Assembly: GCF_020623625.1 (NCBI RefSeq)
Contig: NC_060205.1
Location: forward strand, 241,501-305,500
Source of the DNA: Saccharomycodes ludwigii
Lineage: Eukaryota > Ascomycota > Saccharomycetes > Saccharomycodales > Saccharomycodaceae
DNA length: 64,000 nucleotides
Direction of reading: 5' to 3'
The notes beneath the pieces were generated by a model. The model made no database searches and was not told the DNA's origin. It was given only the letters and a program-made list of their open reading frames with translations. The position numbers were made by a program, and so were the translations under genes. Below are positions 21,093 through 30,848 of this stretch, piece by piece (positions within the stretch are counted from its first letter, which is position 1; each line of letters starts with the position of its first letter).

Positions 21093-22506
21093 TTACCAAG
21101 CAGCAACTTCTTCAGTGGCATTTTCAGCCCAGTCAGAAGCTTCGGTTTGTTCAGCAGCGACAGCAACTTCTTCGGCTTCAGCTTCTTCAGCACCTTCAAC
21201 GACTTCGGCTTCTTCAGCAGTAAGTTGTTGGTCGGCTTCTTCTGGGTTTCTGTAGAAGTACAAATCTGGCATGATAGACCATGGTTGAGTTCTGTCAACT
21301 AAGGAACCTCTTAATCTCAAAACTTCTCTGGCCAATAAATACCAAATTAAACCGATAGAGTTCTTACCTCTATTGTTACATGGGATAGCAACATCAACAA
21401 ATTCAGATGGAGAGTCCAAATCAGACAATGCAATAACTGGAATGTTAACGTAGGAAGATTCCTTGATAGCTTGAGCATCAGATCTTGGATCAGTAACAAT
21501 AACCAATCTTGGTTCCTTGAAAGAACGGGTGATGTAGTTAGTGAAAGAACCTGGAGTAAATCTACCAGCAATAGCAGTAGCACCGGTGTGAGCAGCAAAC
21601 TTCAAGACAGCTCTTTGTCCGAAAGTTCTGGTGGAAATGGCAACAACATCTTCAGCATTTGGAATGGCAGCAATGATTCTGGCAGCCAAAACAATTTTTT
21701 CCCAAGTTTTGTTAATGTTGATAACGTTAACACCGTCGGCTCTAGTATTGTGAACGTATGGTTCTTGGTGAACCTAATCAAAAAATTTTAACAATTTTTT
21801 TCCTTTTCTTTTCCATACTAAAATGGATTAAAGAAATTATTCTTTAATTTAAAAAAAAAAAAAAGAAAATGAAAAGTACATGTTAGTATTTATTTTTTTA
21901 ATGGTTCTTTTTTTGCAAATGAAGGAACCAAAGGAGAAAAACTTCATCGAAAGATTTACAATTTTTTTTATCCCGCTGGAGATTTTAATAATTTTAATAT
22001 CTATTCATAAAATTTGTGTCAATAAAAAGTCCCCAATTTCTTTTTAATTCACATTATCAATAATCCAGATATAATCATGTATTCAAGATAAAGTAATTTG
22101 TCAACGCCTTACCCATTTTAGTTAAAGCTACAATGGAAAATATGAGGGGGACAGGGGAGGATAAAACCGCTTTAAAATTCAATGCCATATTTTTTTCTTT
22201 ATCTTTAAATCAATAGAAAAAAAAAATAATTGTTGGAGCTCTCATGAATAATCCATTTTTTTTATATTTATTACAATAAAGAATTTTTTTTATAAATCAA
22301 TCGAACTGAATCCCTCTCCCATGATAATGAAAAAAAACACATATTTTTTTTTTCCCTTTAAAATTATGCAAATAAAATACTTCTTATAACTACACTTGTA
22401 GTGAAAGCTAACATACTTGAACGTTCTTAGCACCTAAGTGAACGTTAGCAGCCAATAATAATTGGGCATCTTCTGTGGTCAAATCAAAAGTAGCTGGTAA
22501 AGACAT
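21093..22506 (-). CDS. RPS0: 40S ribosomal protein uS2 (Rps0), two exons
   Basis: Rps0 (uS2, laminin-receptor family) sits on the 40S head-to-body junction and is needed for late 18S processing. Exon 1 is 22506-22417 (30 codons, [15 protein letters not shown]... NVQ) and exon 2 is 21773-21093, giving 256 residues. The intron (22416-21774, 643 nt) starts GTATGT, has a perfect TACTAAC branch site at 21888-21882 and ends ATTAG. It interrupts between codons at NVQ|VHQEP, the same place as in S. cerevisiae RPS0A/B. Core motifs include [36 protein letters not shown] and [16 protein letters not shown]. The C-terminal tail is Ala/Glu-rich and ends in Trp. Codon use is strongly biased, as expected of a highly expressed gene. 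It is the only spliceosomal intron I can support here. Confidence 0.96.
21774..22416 (-). other. Spliceosomal intron of RPS0
   Basis: 5' site GTATGT (22416-22411), branch site TACTAAC (21888-21882), 3' site TAG (21776-21774). The branch A to 3' site distance is about 109 nt, long for yeast. A TTTTAG lies nearer the branch point (AG ending at 21818); using it would add 44 nt and break the frame, so the distal site must be the productive one. I see no snoRNA boxes inside. Confidence 0.93.
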
Positions 22507-23126
22507 TTTTATTTCCTTGCTTTGTATGATCTTGTTGGTCGTTCTTTAATTTTTTTAATTCTACTCAAATCATATTAAAAAAAAAAAATCTATTAGAATA
22601 CTGTATATAGAACATTAACAATATATTAGGAAAGAAACAAGTGTATAATGGAGCCATTAAATTAAAGAAAGGGAAGCGAAAATAAATAACTTAGAAAAAA
22701 AAAAAATAAAAAAAGGAAAAAAGCAGATGTAATAAGATTATTTTGATGCTAAAATTAACCAAAGTTTTGAAAAAAAAAAATAGTGAAAAAAAAAAAAAAA
22801 AAATTTTGTATCCCAGCGTAAAAGTTTAATGATAGGGATTATAAACAAAAAAAAAGTATATTTATAGTTACATTTACAGAATGTTTAGAAAGGGTTAATA
22901 GAATATTGTTCTAATTAATTCTTCCAGTTGAAAATGAAAAAGCTGACTGTTAAAACAATGATTACCCCAGAATTAAAAAAAAAAATAAAATAAAAAAATA
23001 AAATAAAAAAAATAAAATAAAATAAAAAAAACAAATTTAAAAAAGGAATAATTACCAAAGTCACAGATGTTGTCACAACAATAATTTATAATTTATATTT
23101 TTTTTTCTCGTATGTTTGTAGGATGC

Positions 23127-23138
23127 GGGGGGGGGGGG
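23127..23138 (+). repeat. G12 homopolymer
   Basis: Twelve consecutive G bases in DNA where G/C runs are otherwise very rare. Confidence 0.9.
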
Positions 23139-23203
23139 AGATGAAAAGAAAAAAGAAAGTAACGAATTGTAAAAAACAGTCCGAGTACGGCGGCAACAAA
23201 CGG

Positions 23204-23239
23204 ACAAACCGCAGGACAAACCGCAGGACAAACCGCAGG
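23204..23239 (+). repeat. 12-bp minisatellite, ACAAACCGCAGG x3
   Basis: Three perfect tandem copies (23204-23215, 23216-23227, 23228-23239), with a partial unit on each side (from about 23196 and to about 23245). Confidence 0.93.
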
Positions 23240-23787
23240 ACAAGCAATGGATAATAAATAAATGACGATGAGCACTGGCAATAATTAAAAAAAAATAAAG
23301 GTCAAAAATTGCCAAGATGTTAAATACTAATAAAAAGACATGATCTCCATACAATAATAAAATAAAAAAATTGCACCCAAGTGGGCTTTTTTTTTTTATT
23401 TTTTTTATTTTTTTTAAAATTAATAATTTAAAGTCTGTTTTTCATAATAATTACAAAAAAAAAGACAATGTAGCCCTTTAAATCTATCTAATCTACAACT
23501 ATTTGAAGCATTTCCCCCTTCAATTTTTATAAAAAAAAAAAAGAAAAAAAGAAAAAGAGAAATTTTTAAAATAAAAGGTGTAATGTTTTAAGTGATCGTA
23601 TTTTCTGATTCATTTGGTTTATTGATTGCTTACATCCCAAAAAAAAAAATTATATTTTTTTTTTTCTCCTTTTCCCTCTTCCTTCTGGAAGAACATGGAA
23701 TACAACAAAACTTTGAATATTTACCCAATATAGTAAGATTCTAGGCACCAAATAACGATACTAATAGAATTGAAAGATCAATTAAAA

Positions 23788-25899
23788 ATGAAATACCCCT
23801 GGAACTCCCTTTATGCAAAATATATCGATGATCCTAATAAGAAGCCATTGACTGATAGGAAACTCATTAACAGATCAGCCCTATTAAGTGTGCTCATCTC
23901 CTTTTTCATAATTTGCATATTTATTCCTCTAGTTAATTACTTAAACACCAAAAGTTTTGTTTTTAAAATCAATCACAAATTAAAGCATCACGTTTTCTCA
24001 AGGCATAAATTTATCCATAGGTCAAAGCTATATCATAACACAAGTTTGCAACAATTTTCACTTTGGACACTCATCGGATTTTCATGTTGCTATATTTATA
24101 GCGAGCATAATGTTGTCGAGTTCACTAAACGTTTAGGTAGAGTATCATTGGCTATGATGGGACCGTTACTTTTTCTAACTTTGAGACCCTCGCCATTGCC
24201 TCATACGTTATACTTGTCGCTAATACCTATTCACAAATGGATGGGTCGAGTAATAATTTTACAAAGCTTACTTCACACAATATTATATTGTTTTTATTTC
24301 ATAAGCACTAATAAGATGGCTAAAATTTACAAAATGGCCAATATGTGTGGTGTTGTATCGATCGTGTTTTTTTTCATTATTATGATATCCTCAATATCCT
24401 TTACTAGGAGAATGAGCTTTAAATGGTTTTATTTTTTACATTATATTTGTACTGTATTAACAATTCCGTTATTAGATATTCATTCACGGCCTAAATCTAG
24501 ATGGTACACTGTATTTAACTATTCAATGATATTTTTTCAAATCATTTATAGAATCTCAAAGACAAATAAAACAAAGGTAACAGTAGTTAAAATATCCTCA
24601 AGTTTATCCTTGATGGAATTCCCATTAGAATCTCTAAAAAAGCAACCAATATTACCATCTGGCCATGTCAGGATTAATAACTATCACAATTTTTTTTTAA
24701 AGAGATGGTTTTATCACTTAGTTCCACTACAACACCCTTTTACCATTGCAAGTTTGCCCAATGAAAAGAACGTCAAGTTAATTATAAGAAGAGGAAATTT
24801 TCCTTTGAATAATGATAAGTATTATTATATTACAGGATGTTTTGAACCAAAGATCGATTTTATCAGTAAGAATTTTAGTAATAATTCCTCATTGTCAAGA
24901 TTGTTTCAAAAATCGCCATTGCACTATAACATAAAGGCCAGAAGAGTAATGGTTGTTGTTGGCGGTAGCGCTATATCTTTTGGCTTGCCAATGTTGAGAA
25001 TCTTGAATTTTAACGGTGTAAATGTTAGATTGCTTTGGGTCACTAGAGATTATAAAGATTTGTGTTTATTAAATTATTTTAAAAATAACTTTAATGGAAT
25101 GGAAATATATATTACTGGAGATGTAGCTAATGAACAAGATTTAAGAATAGATTATATTGATTGGGAAAATCATGGCAGATGCACAGACAATGAAGGAGAA
25201 CCTGTCGGCCGTCGGTGGTCAGCTGGAGGATCTGCAGACGAATGGGATGCCAATATCAATAACAGTGTTGGTCGTTCACCGTTACAAGGATTTTTAAATA
25301 AAAAAAAATCACAAGGTTCCTTAGTTAGTGTTGATGATGAAAACGAGATAGATTTTACCGCAAGATTTGAGCCTTTGAAAAAAAGGGGGAAGAAATTGAG
25401 TGATGAATTGGCTTCAGAGACCAATAATGACCGTCTAGATGAAAATAACACTTTTGTACAACCTAACGAGACTACAAAACTTCCAATTGAAACTGTGAAT
25501 TCTTACAATTCCACAGAATTATCAACTAATACTCAAGATCTTTTGTCCTCCTCATTTCGTAAGCCAGCAATCATTATACCACCCGATGACGAAGGTAATA
25601 TTAGGAGTAGTAAAAACTTTGGCAATGAAACCAAATTGAAGATACCCGCCGGTGTAAGATTGTTTTTTGGTAGACCTAATTTATGTGACGATGATTATCA
25701 ATGGTGCTTGCAAAAGGAATGTATAGGTCCATCCGACACCAATGAATGCTGTGATCCAAACGTAGCAACCAGCACACATGTTGAAGACTTGGATAACGTA
25801 TGGGTGTTGGCTGCTGGCCCTGTAGGCTTGGTGGACAAAACAAGAAGATGGGCCACAGACCATGGCCTACATTACCATGAAGAAAAATTTTATGTATAG
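23788..25899 (+). CDS. AIM14: Aim14/Yno1-type NADPH oxidase of the ferric-reductase family
   Basis: Aim14 (Yno1) is an ER NADPH oxidase that makes superoxide and affects actin and apoptosis. I start at the first ATG (703 residues; S. cerevisiae has 570). After hydrophobic segments from about residue 30, two perfect H-x13-H haem pairs are visible: His about 148/162 (IPIHKWMGR... LLH) and about 217/231 (FLHYIC... DIHSRP). Then come the FAD-binding HPFTIAS (about 315) and the nucleotide-binding VVVGGSAISFGLPML. A long poorly conserved insert (about 465-625) splits the NADPH domain. A Cys cluster (about 632-655) precedes the final VWVLAAGPVGLVD. FTKRLGR and LFLTLRPSP support Aim14 over the Fre metal reductases. 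It converges with HSP26 (362 bp). Confidence 0.88.
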   Translation: MKYPWNSLYAKYIDDPNKKPLTDRKLINRSALLSVLISFFIICIFIPLVNYLNTKSFVFKINHKLKHHVFSRHKFIHRSKLYHNTSLQQFSLWTLIGFSCCYIYSEHNVVEFTKRLGRVSLAMMGPLLFLTLRPSPLPHTLYLSLIPIHKWMGRVIILQSLLHTILYCFYFISTNKMAKIYKMANMCGVVSIVFFFIIMISSISFTRRMSFKWFYFLHYICTVLTIPLLDIHSRPKSRWYTVFNYSMIFFQIIYRISKTNKTKVTVVKISSSLSLMEFPLESLKKQPILPSGHVRINNYHNFFLKRWFYHLVPLQHPFTIASLPNEKNVKLIIRRGNFPLNNDKYYYITGCFEPKIDFISKNFSNNSSLSRLFQKSPLHYNIKARRVMVVVGGSAISFGLPMLRILNFNGVNVRLLWVTRDYKDLCLLNYFKNNFNGMEIYITGDVANEQDLRIDYIDWENHGRCTDNEGEPVGRRWSAGGSADEWDANINNSVGRSPLQGFLNKKKSQGSLVSVDDENEIDFTARFEPLKKRGKKLSDELASETNNDRLDENNTFVQPNETTKLPIETVNSYNSTELSTNTQDLLSSSFRKPAIIIPPDDEGNIRSSKNFGNETKLKIPAGVRLFFGRPNLCDDDYQWCLQKECIGPSDTNECCDPNVATSTHVEDLDNVWVLAAGPVGLVDKTRRWATDHGLHYHEEKFYV

Positions 25900-26261
25900 A
25901 AAAAAAAACACAGGGCATATGTAAACACATCATAATCAATATTATCATTCATTTGCTTATTAATTCATCTATTCATCTATTCATTTATTCATTTATTCAT
26001 TTATTCATCTATTCATTTACTTTCCCTTTACTTAAACAAAAAAATAAGTAATAAAAATAGAGGGAGGAGGGATCGTGAGCGGATCACACCAGACTATATA
26101 GACCATAAACAAGCAACTAAACACTATTTACCTTGGGCATAAAAATTATGCCAGACAAAAACAAAAACATCCACTCATTCAATATAAAGGGAAAAAAAAA
26201 GAAATTTCATCAAATCAGCATAAAAAGAAAAAGAAAAAAAAATTCAACTTTCACACACAAC
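25900..26261. other. AIM14/HSP26 convergent 3' gap
   Basis: No gene. It holds the 8-bp tandem repeat (25963-26018) and purine-rich sequence that probably serves both 3' ends. Confidence 0.7.
25963..26018 (+). repeat. 8-bp tandem repeat ATTCATYT x7
   Basis: Seven exact-length units (ATTCATCT or ATTCATTT) about 65 bp after the AIM14 stop codon. Confidence 0.93.
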
Positions 26262-26969
26262 CTAGTTCTCAACAGAGTCCTCAGAAGTAACAACAACCTT
26301 TCTAATATGAGGACCCTTTTCATTCTTGGTTGGCTTCAATTTAGGAATAGTCAAAGTCAGAACACCATTTTCATAATTAGCCTTGATCTTGTCATCAGCA
26401 ACGCCTGGGTATTCTGGTAAAGAAATAACTCTCTTAAACTTACCAGAAGCACGTTCGTTAACTTTAACCTGTTGTTGTGGCTGGGCGTCACCCTTTTCAG
26501 AATTCTTTGAAGCTTTAGTCTCTGTTTGGTTTTGAACGACTGATGGAATTTCACCACTTACAGTTAATTGGTTATTTTCCTTGTTGAATTCAATGTTAAT
26601 TTGCTTCTTGTCCTTGATACCAGGAGCAGTAATATGCAACTCGTAATTGTTGTCATGCTCCAAAATATCAACTGGCGGAATGATTTGGAAATCTTCGGGT
26701 TTAAACAGAACACCGTCGCCTAACCAGCTGTCAGTGAAAAGAGGAGCAAAAGAAGGATCATAAGTGTTCTTCCTGGCAACTTGGTTACTTGGGTTGGATG
26801 TTGCAACTTGATTGTTGTTGGCAGCAGCAGTAGAGGTCAATTGACGATTCTTAGAAGGATAAGTTCTAACTCTGTTAGAATAACCATTATTATCTAATAA
26901 TCTATTGAAATTGTCAACTTCTTGAGTAATTGAGTCAAAAAAATCGAAAAATGGAGAGTTAAAGGACAT
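26262..26969 (-). CDS. HSP26: Small heat-shock protein Hsp26
   Basis: Hsp26 is the cytosolic small heat-shock chaperone that forms large oligomers, binds unfolding proteins and hands them to Hsp104/Hsp70. The 235-residue protein (214 in S. cerevisiae) starts MSFNSPFFDFFDSI, as S. cerevisiae Hsp26 does. The alpha-crystallin domain (about 98-212) includes PPVDILEHDNNYELHITAPG, LTVSGEIPS, SGKFKRVISLPEYPGV and NYENGVLTLTIPKLKP, followed by a short C-terminal tail. A Gln/Asn-rich linker (about 40-75) and a loop insert in the alpha-crystallin domain (about 150-170) account for the extra length. Upstream are a CCCCT stress element (27256-27260), a TATA-like TATTTATA near 27122, and a distal heat-shock element (27618-27630). 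Confidence 0.96.
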   Translation of the reverse strand: MSFNSPFFDFFDSITQEVDNFNRLLDNNGYSNRVRTYPSKNRQLTSTAAANNNQVATSNPSNQVARKNTYDPSFAPLFTDSWLGDGVLFKPEDFQIIPPVDILEHDNNYELHITAPGIKDKKQINIEFNKENNQLTVSGEIPSVVQNQTETKASKNSEKGDAQPQQQVKVNERASGKFKRVISLPEYPGVADDKIKANYENGVLTLTIPKLKPTKNEKGPHIRKVVVTSEDSVEN

Positions 26970-27255
26970 TTTTATTGGTTTGTTTATTTTTTAATGTATG
27001 TAATTCTTGCAAGTTTTATTGCTTGGGTTGTGGAGTATAGTTGAAGATTAAAAAAGAATAAGAAGAGATTACAGGAAAAAAAACAAAATCAAATACACAT
27101 TCAAGTTCATATATCCTATGCCTATTTATACTTTTGAGAATACATCTGATATTAAGTGGACATTTGTTTTTATTTTATTTTATTTTATTTTATTTTTTTT
27201 AATTAATTTTGAATCACTTATCTTCTTGTTTCACCTTTGACCTTTGACCTTAAGA

Positions 27256-27260
27256 CCCCT
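27256..27260 (-). promoter_or_regulatory. Stress-response element (CCCCT/AGGGG) upstream of HSP26
   Basis: A CCCCT core, the Msn2/Msn4 site, about 290 bp upstream of HSP26. S. cerevisiae HSP26 is under Msn2/4 and Hsf1 control. The word is short, so the call rests on position. Confidence 0.45.
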
Positions 27261-27617
27261 TGTTGTTATTAATAATTTGATAATATCATCTTATAATTAT
27301 AATCCTTTGTTTAACCCACTCTTGGATTGTTCTGGTAAATTCCACGTTTTTTTGGATAATATTAATGGTGTATTAAAATTAAAACAAGAAACAATTTTAA
27401 TGCAATTATTAACTTGAAAATTGTGTGATTTTTTTTTAACATTAAAAAAGAAAAGAAAAAAAAGGGTACCATTTGCAAGTAAACTTTTGTTAATTCTTTT
27501 TATTTCCTCTACATTCAAGTAAAGTGATTGGTTCTTTGGATTTGATAATCATGTTATTAAAAATCAAAATTTTAGACTGAAAAAAAAAAAAAAATAGGGA
27601 TCAATTAATTGTTTAAA

Positions 27618-27630
27618 TTCTAGAAGTTTC
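27618..27630. promoter_or_regulatory. Heat-shock element TTCtaGAAgtTTC
   Basis: Three perfect alternating TTC/GAA units with 2-bp spacers, the Hsf1 consensus. It is about 650 bp upstream of HSP26, and on the 3' side of the MNN4-like gene, so HSP26 is the only likely target. Confidence 0.6.
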
Positions 27631-27784
27631 GAAGGGCGAGATGTAATTTTCGTTTATTGTAAATAATACTTAAAAAAAAAAAAAAAAAAAAAAAATACCC
27701 ACATTACAGCAGTGGAAAAAAGAAAAATAAGCCATAAAATCTAGAAGTATTAGGGGTACAATATAAATAAAATATATGTACGTG

Positions 27785-30484
27785 TCACAGTTCCAAGTAA
27801 AGTCTATCTTTAATAAAAGGTTTGGGTCTTTTCTTTTCAGGAGAACCATCATTCTTACTTAACTCCATTACAAATATGGGTCTAACAAAGTCTCGCAAAC
27901 TTTGTTTATTTTGTAAATATATTCCACCGCTGTCATCTTCTTCTTCTTCTTCTTCATTATTATGTTTAATTTGATCAAGATAATCATAATCCCCTTTGAT
28001 CACTTTATATTCATTCACCAAATACTTATGAAATATGTAATCATTGATAACATCAAACTTTAATTGATCAACAACGGCTTTCAGCGACGTCAAATAAATA
28101 TTTTTGGAATACCAGAACTCATTCAAAGTCTTGAAATCTGGTGAGGTTAATTTAAAGTTTTTCAAGTCTTCCTCCCATTTTTGGTGGTAAATGACATCAA
28201 TCAGAGAAGAACTCTTGTACATAGGATTCTTCAAATCCTTATTAGACAGTACATCGCTTAATTCTAGTTTCTTTTTCATAATCTCCTCAGTATACCCATT
28301 ATATTGGTCCTTCTCTACGTCGTCCGACCATAATTGTTCAATTCCTATTACTTCAAATCTATTTATGGCGACCCTCTGCAAATTGAGTAGGTGTATCAGT
28401 TCATCTTCATGGCCCTTGAAAAACTCGCTGCTTTTATGAAAAAACGGAAGTAAGTCATCAATAAAGCTTAATTCACCAAGTCTTTTCCCCTCTGAAATTC
28501 CAAGCTTCCCCTTAATCCAATCATATTTCAACCATGATCTTAGTTCAGGAATAAAATTGTACCCTTTATATTGCAAACCGGGCCCATACAAAAATGAAAT
28601 TATTCTGTACTCGTCCCTTAACAAATTAACGGGCTTATTAGGAATATTAACAGTAACACCTTCAAAGTTTGCCCTTCTAGTAGGTAATAAATCGTCAATT
28701 TTAGCAAAATGTCTGTTCCTACAATTTACAATTCCATTCTGCATATTGAATTCATATATATCGTTACCACCATCCAAAATGTTTTTGCCAAATTCTAAAG
28801 ACAACCGAACATTAGCGTGTGGTTCGTCCTCATAAATATCACCGCTAAAACCAACACCCGTAATGTCGATATACAATCCAGTAGTTACATCGATAAATCT
28901 TGCATCAATATGGTTGTGAAAACCTCCAGAAAAATGACGACCTTTTAAAATAAAGGGTGAAATGTCAAGAAAACAAACTGAACCAGAGTTTGTTACGATT
29001 AGACTTTGGTTATATTTCACTGACAATCTTATTAAATCATCAATAGGCATTTGGATATCATGATCCAAGTCCCACGGAAACTGCGCACCATTATACATGT
29101 ATGCATATAGTGACCCATGTGCTATCCAACTTGAGAAATCGGTAGAATATTCAAGGAATTCAAACCAGGCTTTAACTAGACCATGCAAAATCGGTAGTCT
29201 ATCGTGCATTGTTAAAATTGGGTAATTAAAGAATCTGGTGTCAATATGAGTAGTATACCCTGGATTGTCCAACTTTTTATACAGTTGCAACTTTTTAGGC
29301 TCTTTGAAATATTTAAATTCGGTTGTCGTGGCTTTTTGAGTGGAAACAAATTCTAAGGATTCTCGGAAATTCATCTTATGAGCATCAATAACCCCTAAAG
29401 CTTCATAATCCTCTTCTTGATAAGATGTGTTAGTAACAAACCTCTTCAGATAGTTTGACAGTTTAGGCAACTTTTTATCATTATCACCATGGTCGGAGAA
29501 AATTTGGTCAAATTTTTCAGCAATGTCAATGTCAAAATCACCGCCCTTTTCATTCTGCAAGTAATTGAACAAAATGTTGGGTTTGCTTAATATCGGATGG
29601 TCCGAATGTTCAACCGTAAATTGTTTTGATTTATGGAGACGGGAATTTACTATGGTGATGCTCAGAGGAGAATTACCACCTTGAAATAAATATGCACTAC
29701 TTTGGATACTTAAAACCTCAGGCATACAATCCGTGAAAAAATTTTTAATTTCGAAACCTAACACGTTTGAGTCCTTTTTGATACAGTATTGTTCTCTTTC
29801 AAGTTGACTTTCGCTCTGTTCTCTGATCAAATCTTCGTCGGAATATTCATAAATGTTTAAAGCAAGGTTTCTATTTTCCCTAATGATGGGTTGCCCATAT
29901 TGAACTTCGTAATATTTTAGTTTACTTCTTGGATGGTACCTGTTTATTAAAAATTCACAGTTTGGTTTAGAAGCTTTATCCATTTTAATAATAAAGTCTA
30001 TATTCTCCCCCAAATTTTTCCAATCGTACCAATTAAATGGTACTGTTGGGTGAGAAGAGGCGGAAAAGTTTATGTATTCCAAATATATTGCCAATGTTCT
30101 TAACATATTGAATTTATAAACTTTTGGATAGTAAGAAAAATGCTCCCAGCTATAAATATACTCTAAATTTTGATCATTTTTAAATTTCCAATTTTCATAA
30201 CTATTCCGTAAATAATTGATTTTAGAAACCAGCTCCTTATCCTTTATTTTGCTGTAATCTGTTTTAGGGTATTCTATTGTAGGATTATATGTATCCTGGT
30301 TTAAATTGCTAATGGAAGATGAGGAAAAGGTTGTTCCGAGCGAATCTCTTATATTTGATAAAGTATTTATTGATTCTTGAAGATTAAAATAAATCGTGGT
30401 TAGAATGAAAGATAGTATGGATAAAATAATGGCTATTTTAATTAATTTTTTCTTTCGTCTAAAAGTGATAATAAGCTGTACCAT
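27785..30484 (-). CDS. MNN4: Mnn4/Mnn14-type regulator of mannosylphosphate transfer (LicD family)
   Basis: Mnn4 is a Golgi type II membrane protein needed to add mannosylphosphate to N- and O-glycans, giving the wall negative charge (alcian blue binding). The 899-residue protein has a basic N-terminus and one membrane anchor (about 13-33), a family-typical PFNWYDWKNLGENIDF (about 143-158), and the LicD-like catalytic block WIAHGSLYAYMYNGAQFPWDLDHDIQMP (centred near 465), followed by HIDARFIDVTTGLYIDITG. The WDxDxD pattern is the metal/nucleotide site of the fold. It lacks the long Lys/Glu repeat tail of S. cerevisiae Mnn4, though a short acidic run occurs near 845-852; in this it is closer to Mnn14. 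I cannot decide between MNN4 and MNN14; a single ancestral gene is likely. Confidence 0.85.
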   Translation of the reverse strand: MVQLIITFRRKKKLIKIAIILSILSFILTTIYFNLQESINTLSNIRDSLGTTFSSSSISNLNQDTYNPTIEYPKTDYSKIKDKELVSKINYLRNSYENWKFKNDQNLEYIYSWEHFSYYPKVYKFNMLRTLAIYLEYINFSASSHPTVPFNWYDWKNLGENIDFIIKMDKASKPNCEFLINRYHPRSKLKYYEVQYGQPIIRENRNLALNIYEYSDEDLIREQSESQLEREQYCIKKDSNVLGFEIKNFFTDCMPEVLSIQSSAYLFQGGNSPLSITIVNSRLHKSKQFTVEHSDHPILSKPNILFNYLQNEKGGDFDIDIAEKFDQIFSDHGDNDKKLPKLSNYLKRFVTNTSYQEEDYEALGVIDAHKMNFRESLEFVSTQKATTTEFKYFKEPKKLQLYKKLDNPGYTTHIDTRFFNYPILTMHDRLPILHGLVKAWFEFLEYSTDFSSWIAHGSLYAYMYNGAQFPWDLDHDIQMPIDDLIRLSVKYNQSLIVTNSGSVCFLDISPFILKGRHFSGGFHNHIDARFIDVTTGLYIDITGVGFSGDIYEDEPHANVRLSLEFGKNILDGGNDIYEFNMQNGIVNCRNRHFAKIDDLLPTRRANFEGVTVNIPNKPVNLLRDEYRIISFLYGPGLQYKGYNFIPELRSWLKYDWIKGKLGISEGKRLGELSFIDDLLPFFHKSSEFFKGHEDELIHLLNLQRVAINRFEVIGIEQLWSDDVEKDQYNGYTEEIMKKKLELSDVLSNKDLKNPMYKSSSLIDVIYHQKWEEDLKNFKLTSPDFKTLNEFWYSKNIYLTSLKAVVDQLKFDVINDYIFHKYLVNEYKVIKGDYDYLDQIKHNNEEEEEEDDSGGIYLQNKQSLRDFVRPIFVMELSKNDGSPEKKRPKPFIKDRLYLEL

Positions 30485-30848
30485 TGTTGTTTGTATGCCA
30501 TATATATTTAACTTTTTTTAGGAATGTATATGTAAAATGATATAATGATAAACTATTAAATTATTTAAGAATTTTTATTTTTCGTGATCATAAAAATCGC
30601 GAAATTTTTTTTTTTTTTTTTTTTTTCACGTTTTCTAAGAATAAAAAAAATGTCAGCTCTTTATGTCAAGAAAGATAGATTTATCAGGTGAAAATCTTTG
30701 AAAGTAATGAATAAACATTTAAGTTAATATTAAGGTAGGGAGAGGAGATATATTGATTTTGAAATTTTAGATGTAAAAATAAATATAAATCTGAAATATA
30801 TAATACAACAATAAATGAATAAAAACCACAAGGAAAAAAAAAAAAAAA
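30485..30848. other. MNN4-like promoter / ZPR1 3' gap
   Basis: No gene seen. It holds T19 at 30607-30625 with a TCGCGA word beside it (30597-30602), otherwise A/T-rich DNA. Confidence 0.6.

Larger units (their letters stand above)
22507..23787. other. Divergent RPS0/AIM14 promoter gap
   Basis: No gene seen. It is rich in A/T homopolymers, with AAAAT-type repeats at 22975-23040, a G12 run (23127-23138), the CAGTCCGAGT core word (23177-23186), and a 12-bp minisatellite (23204-23239). I do not find a clear Rap1 or Tbf1 site for RPS0. The repeat patch is about 700 bp from either start codon. Confidence 0.6.
26970..27784. other. HSP26 promoter gap
   Basis: No gene seen. Besides the sites listed separately it holds a (TTTTA)n run at 27169-27196, a tandem CCTTTGACCTTTGACCTT near 27234-27251, and A tracts at 27579-27593 and 27672-27693 close to the 3' end of the MNN4-like gene. 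Confidence 0.65.
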
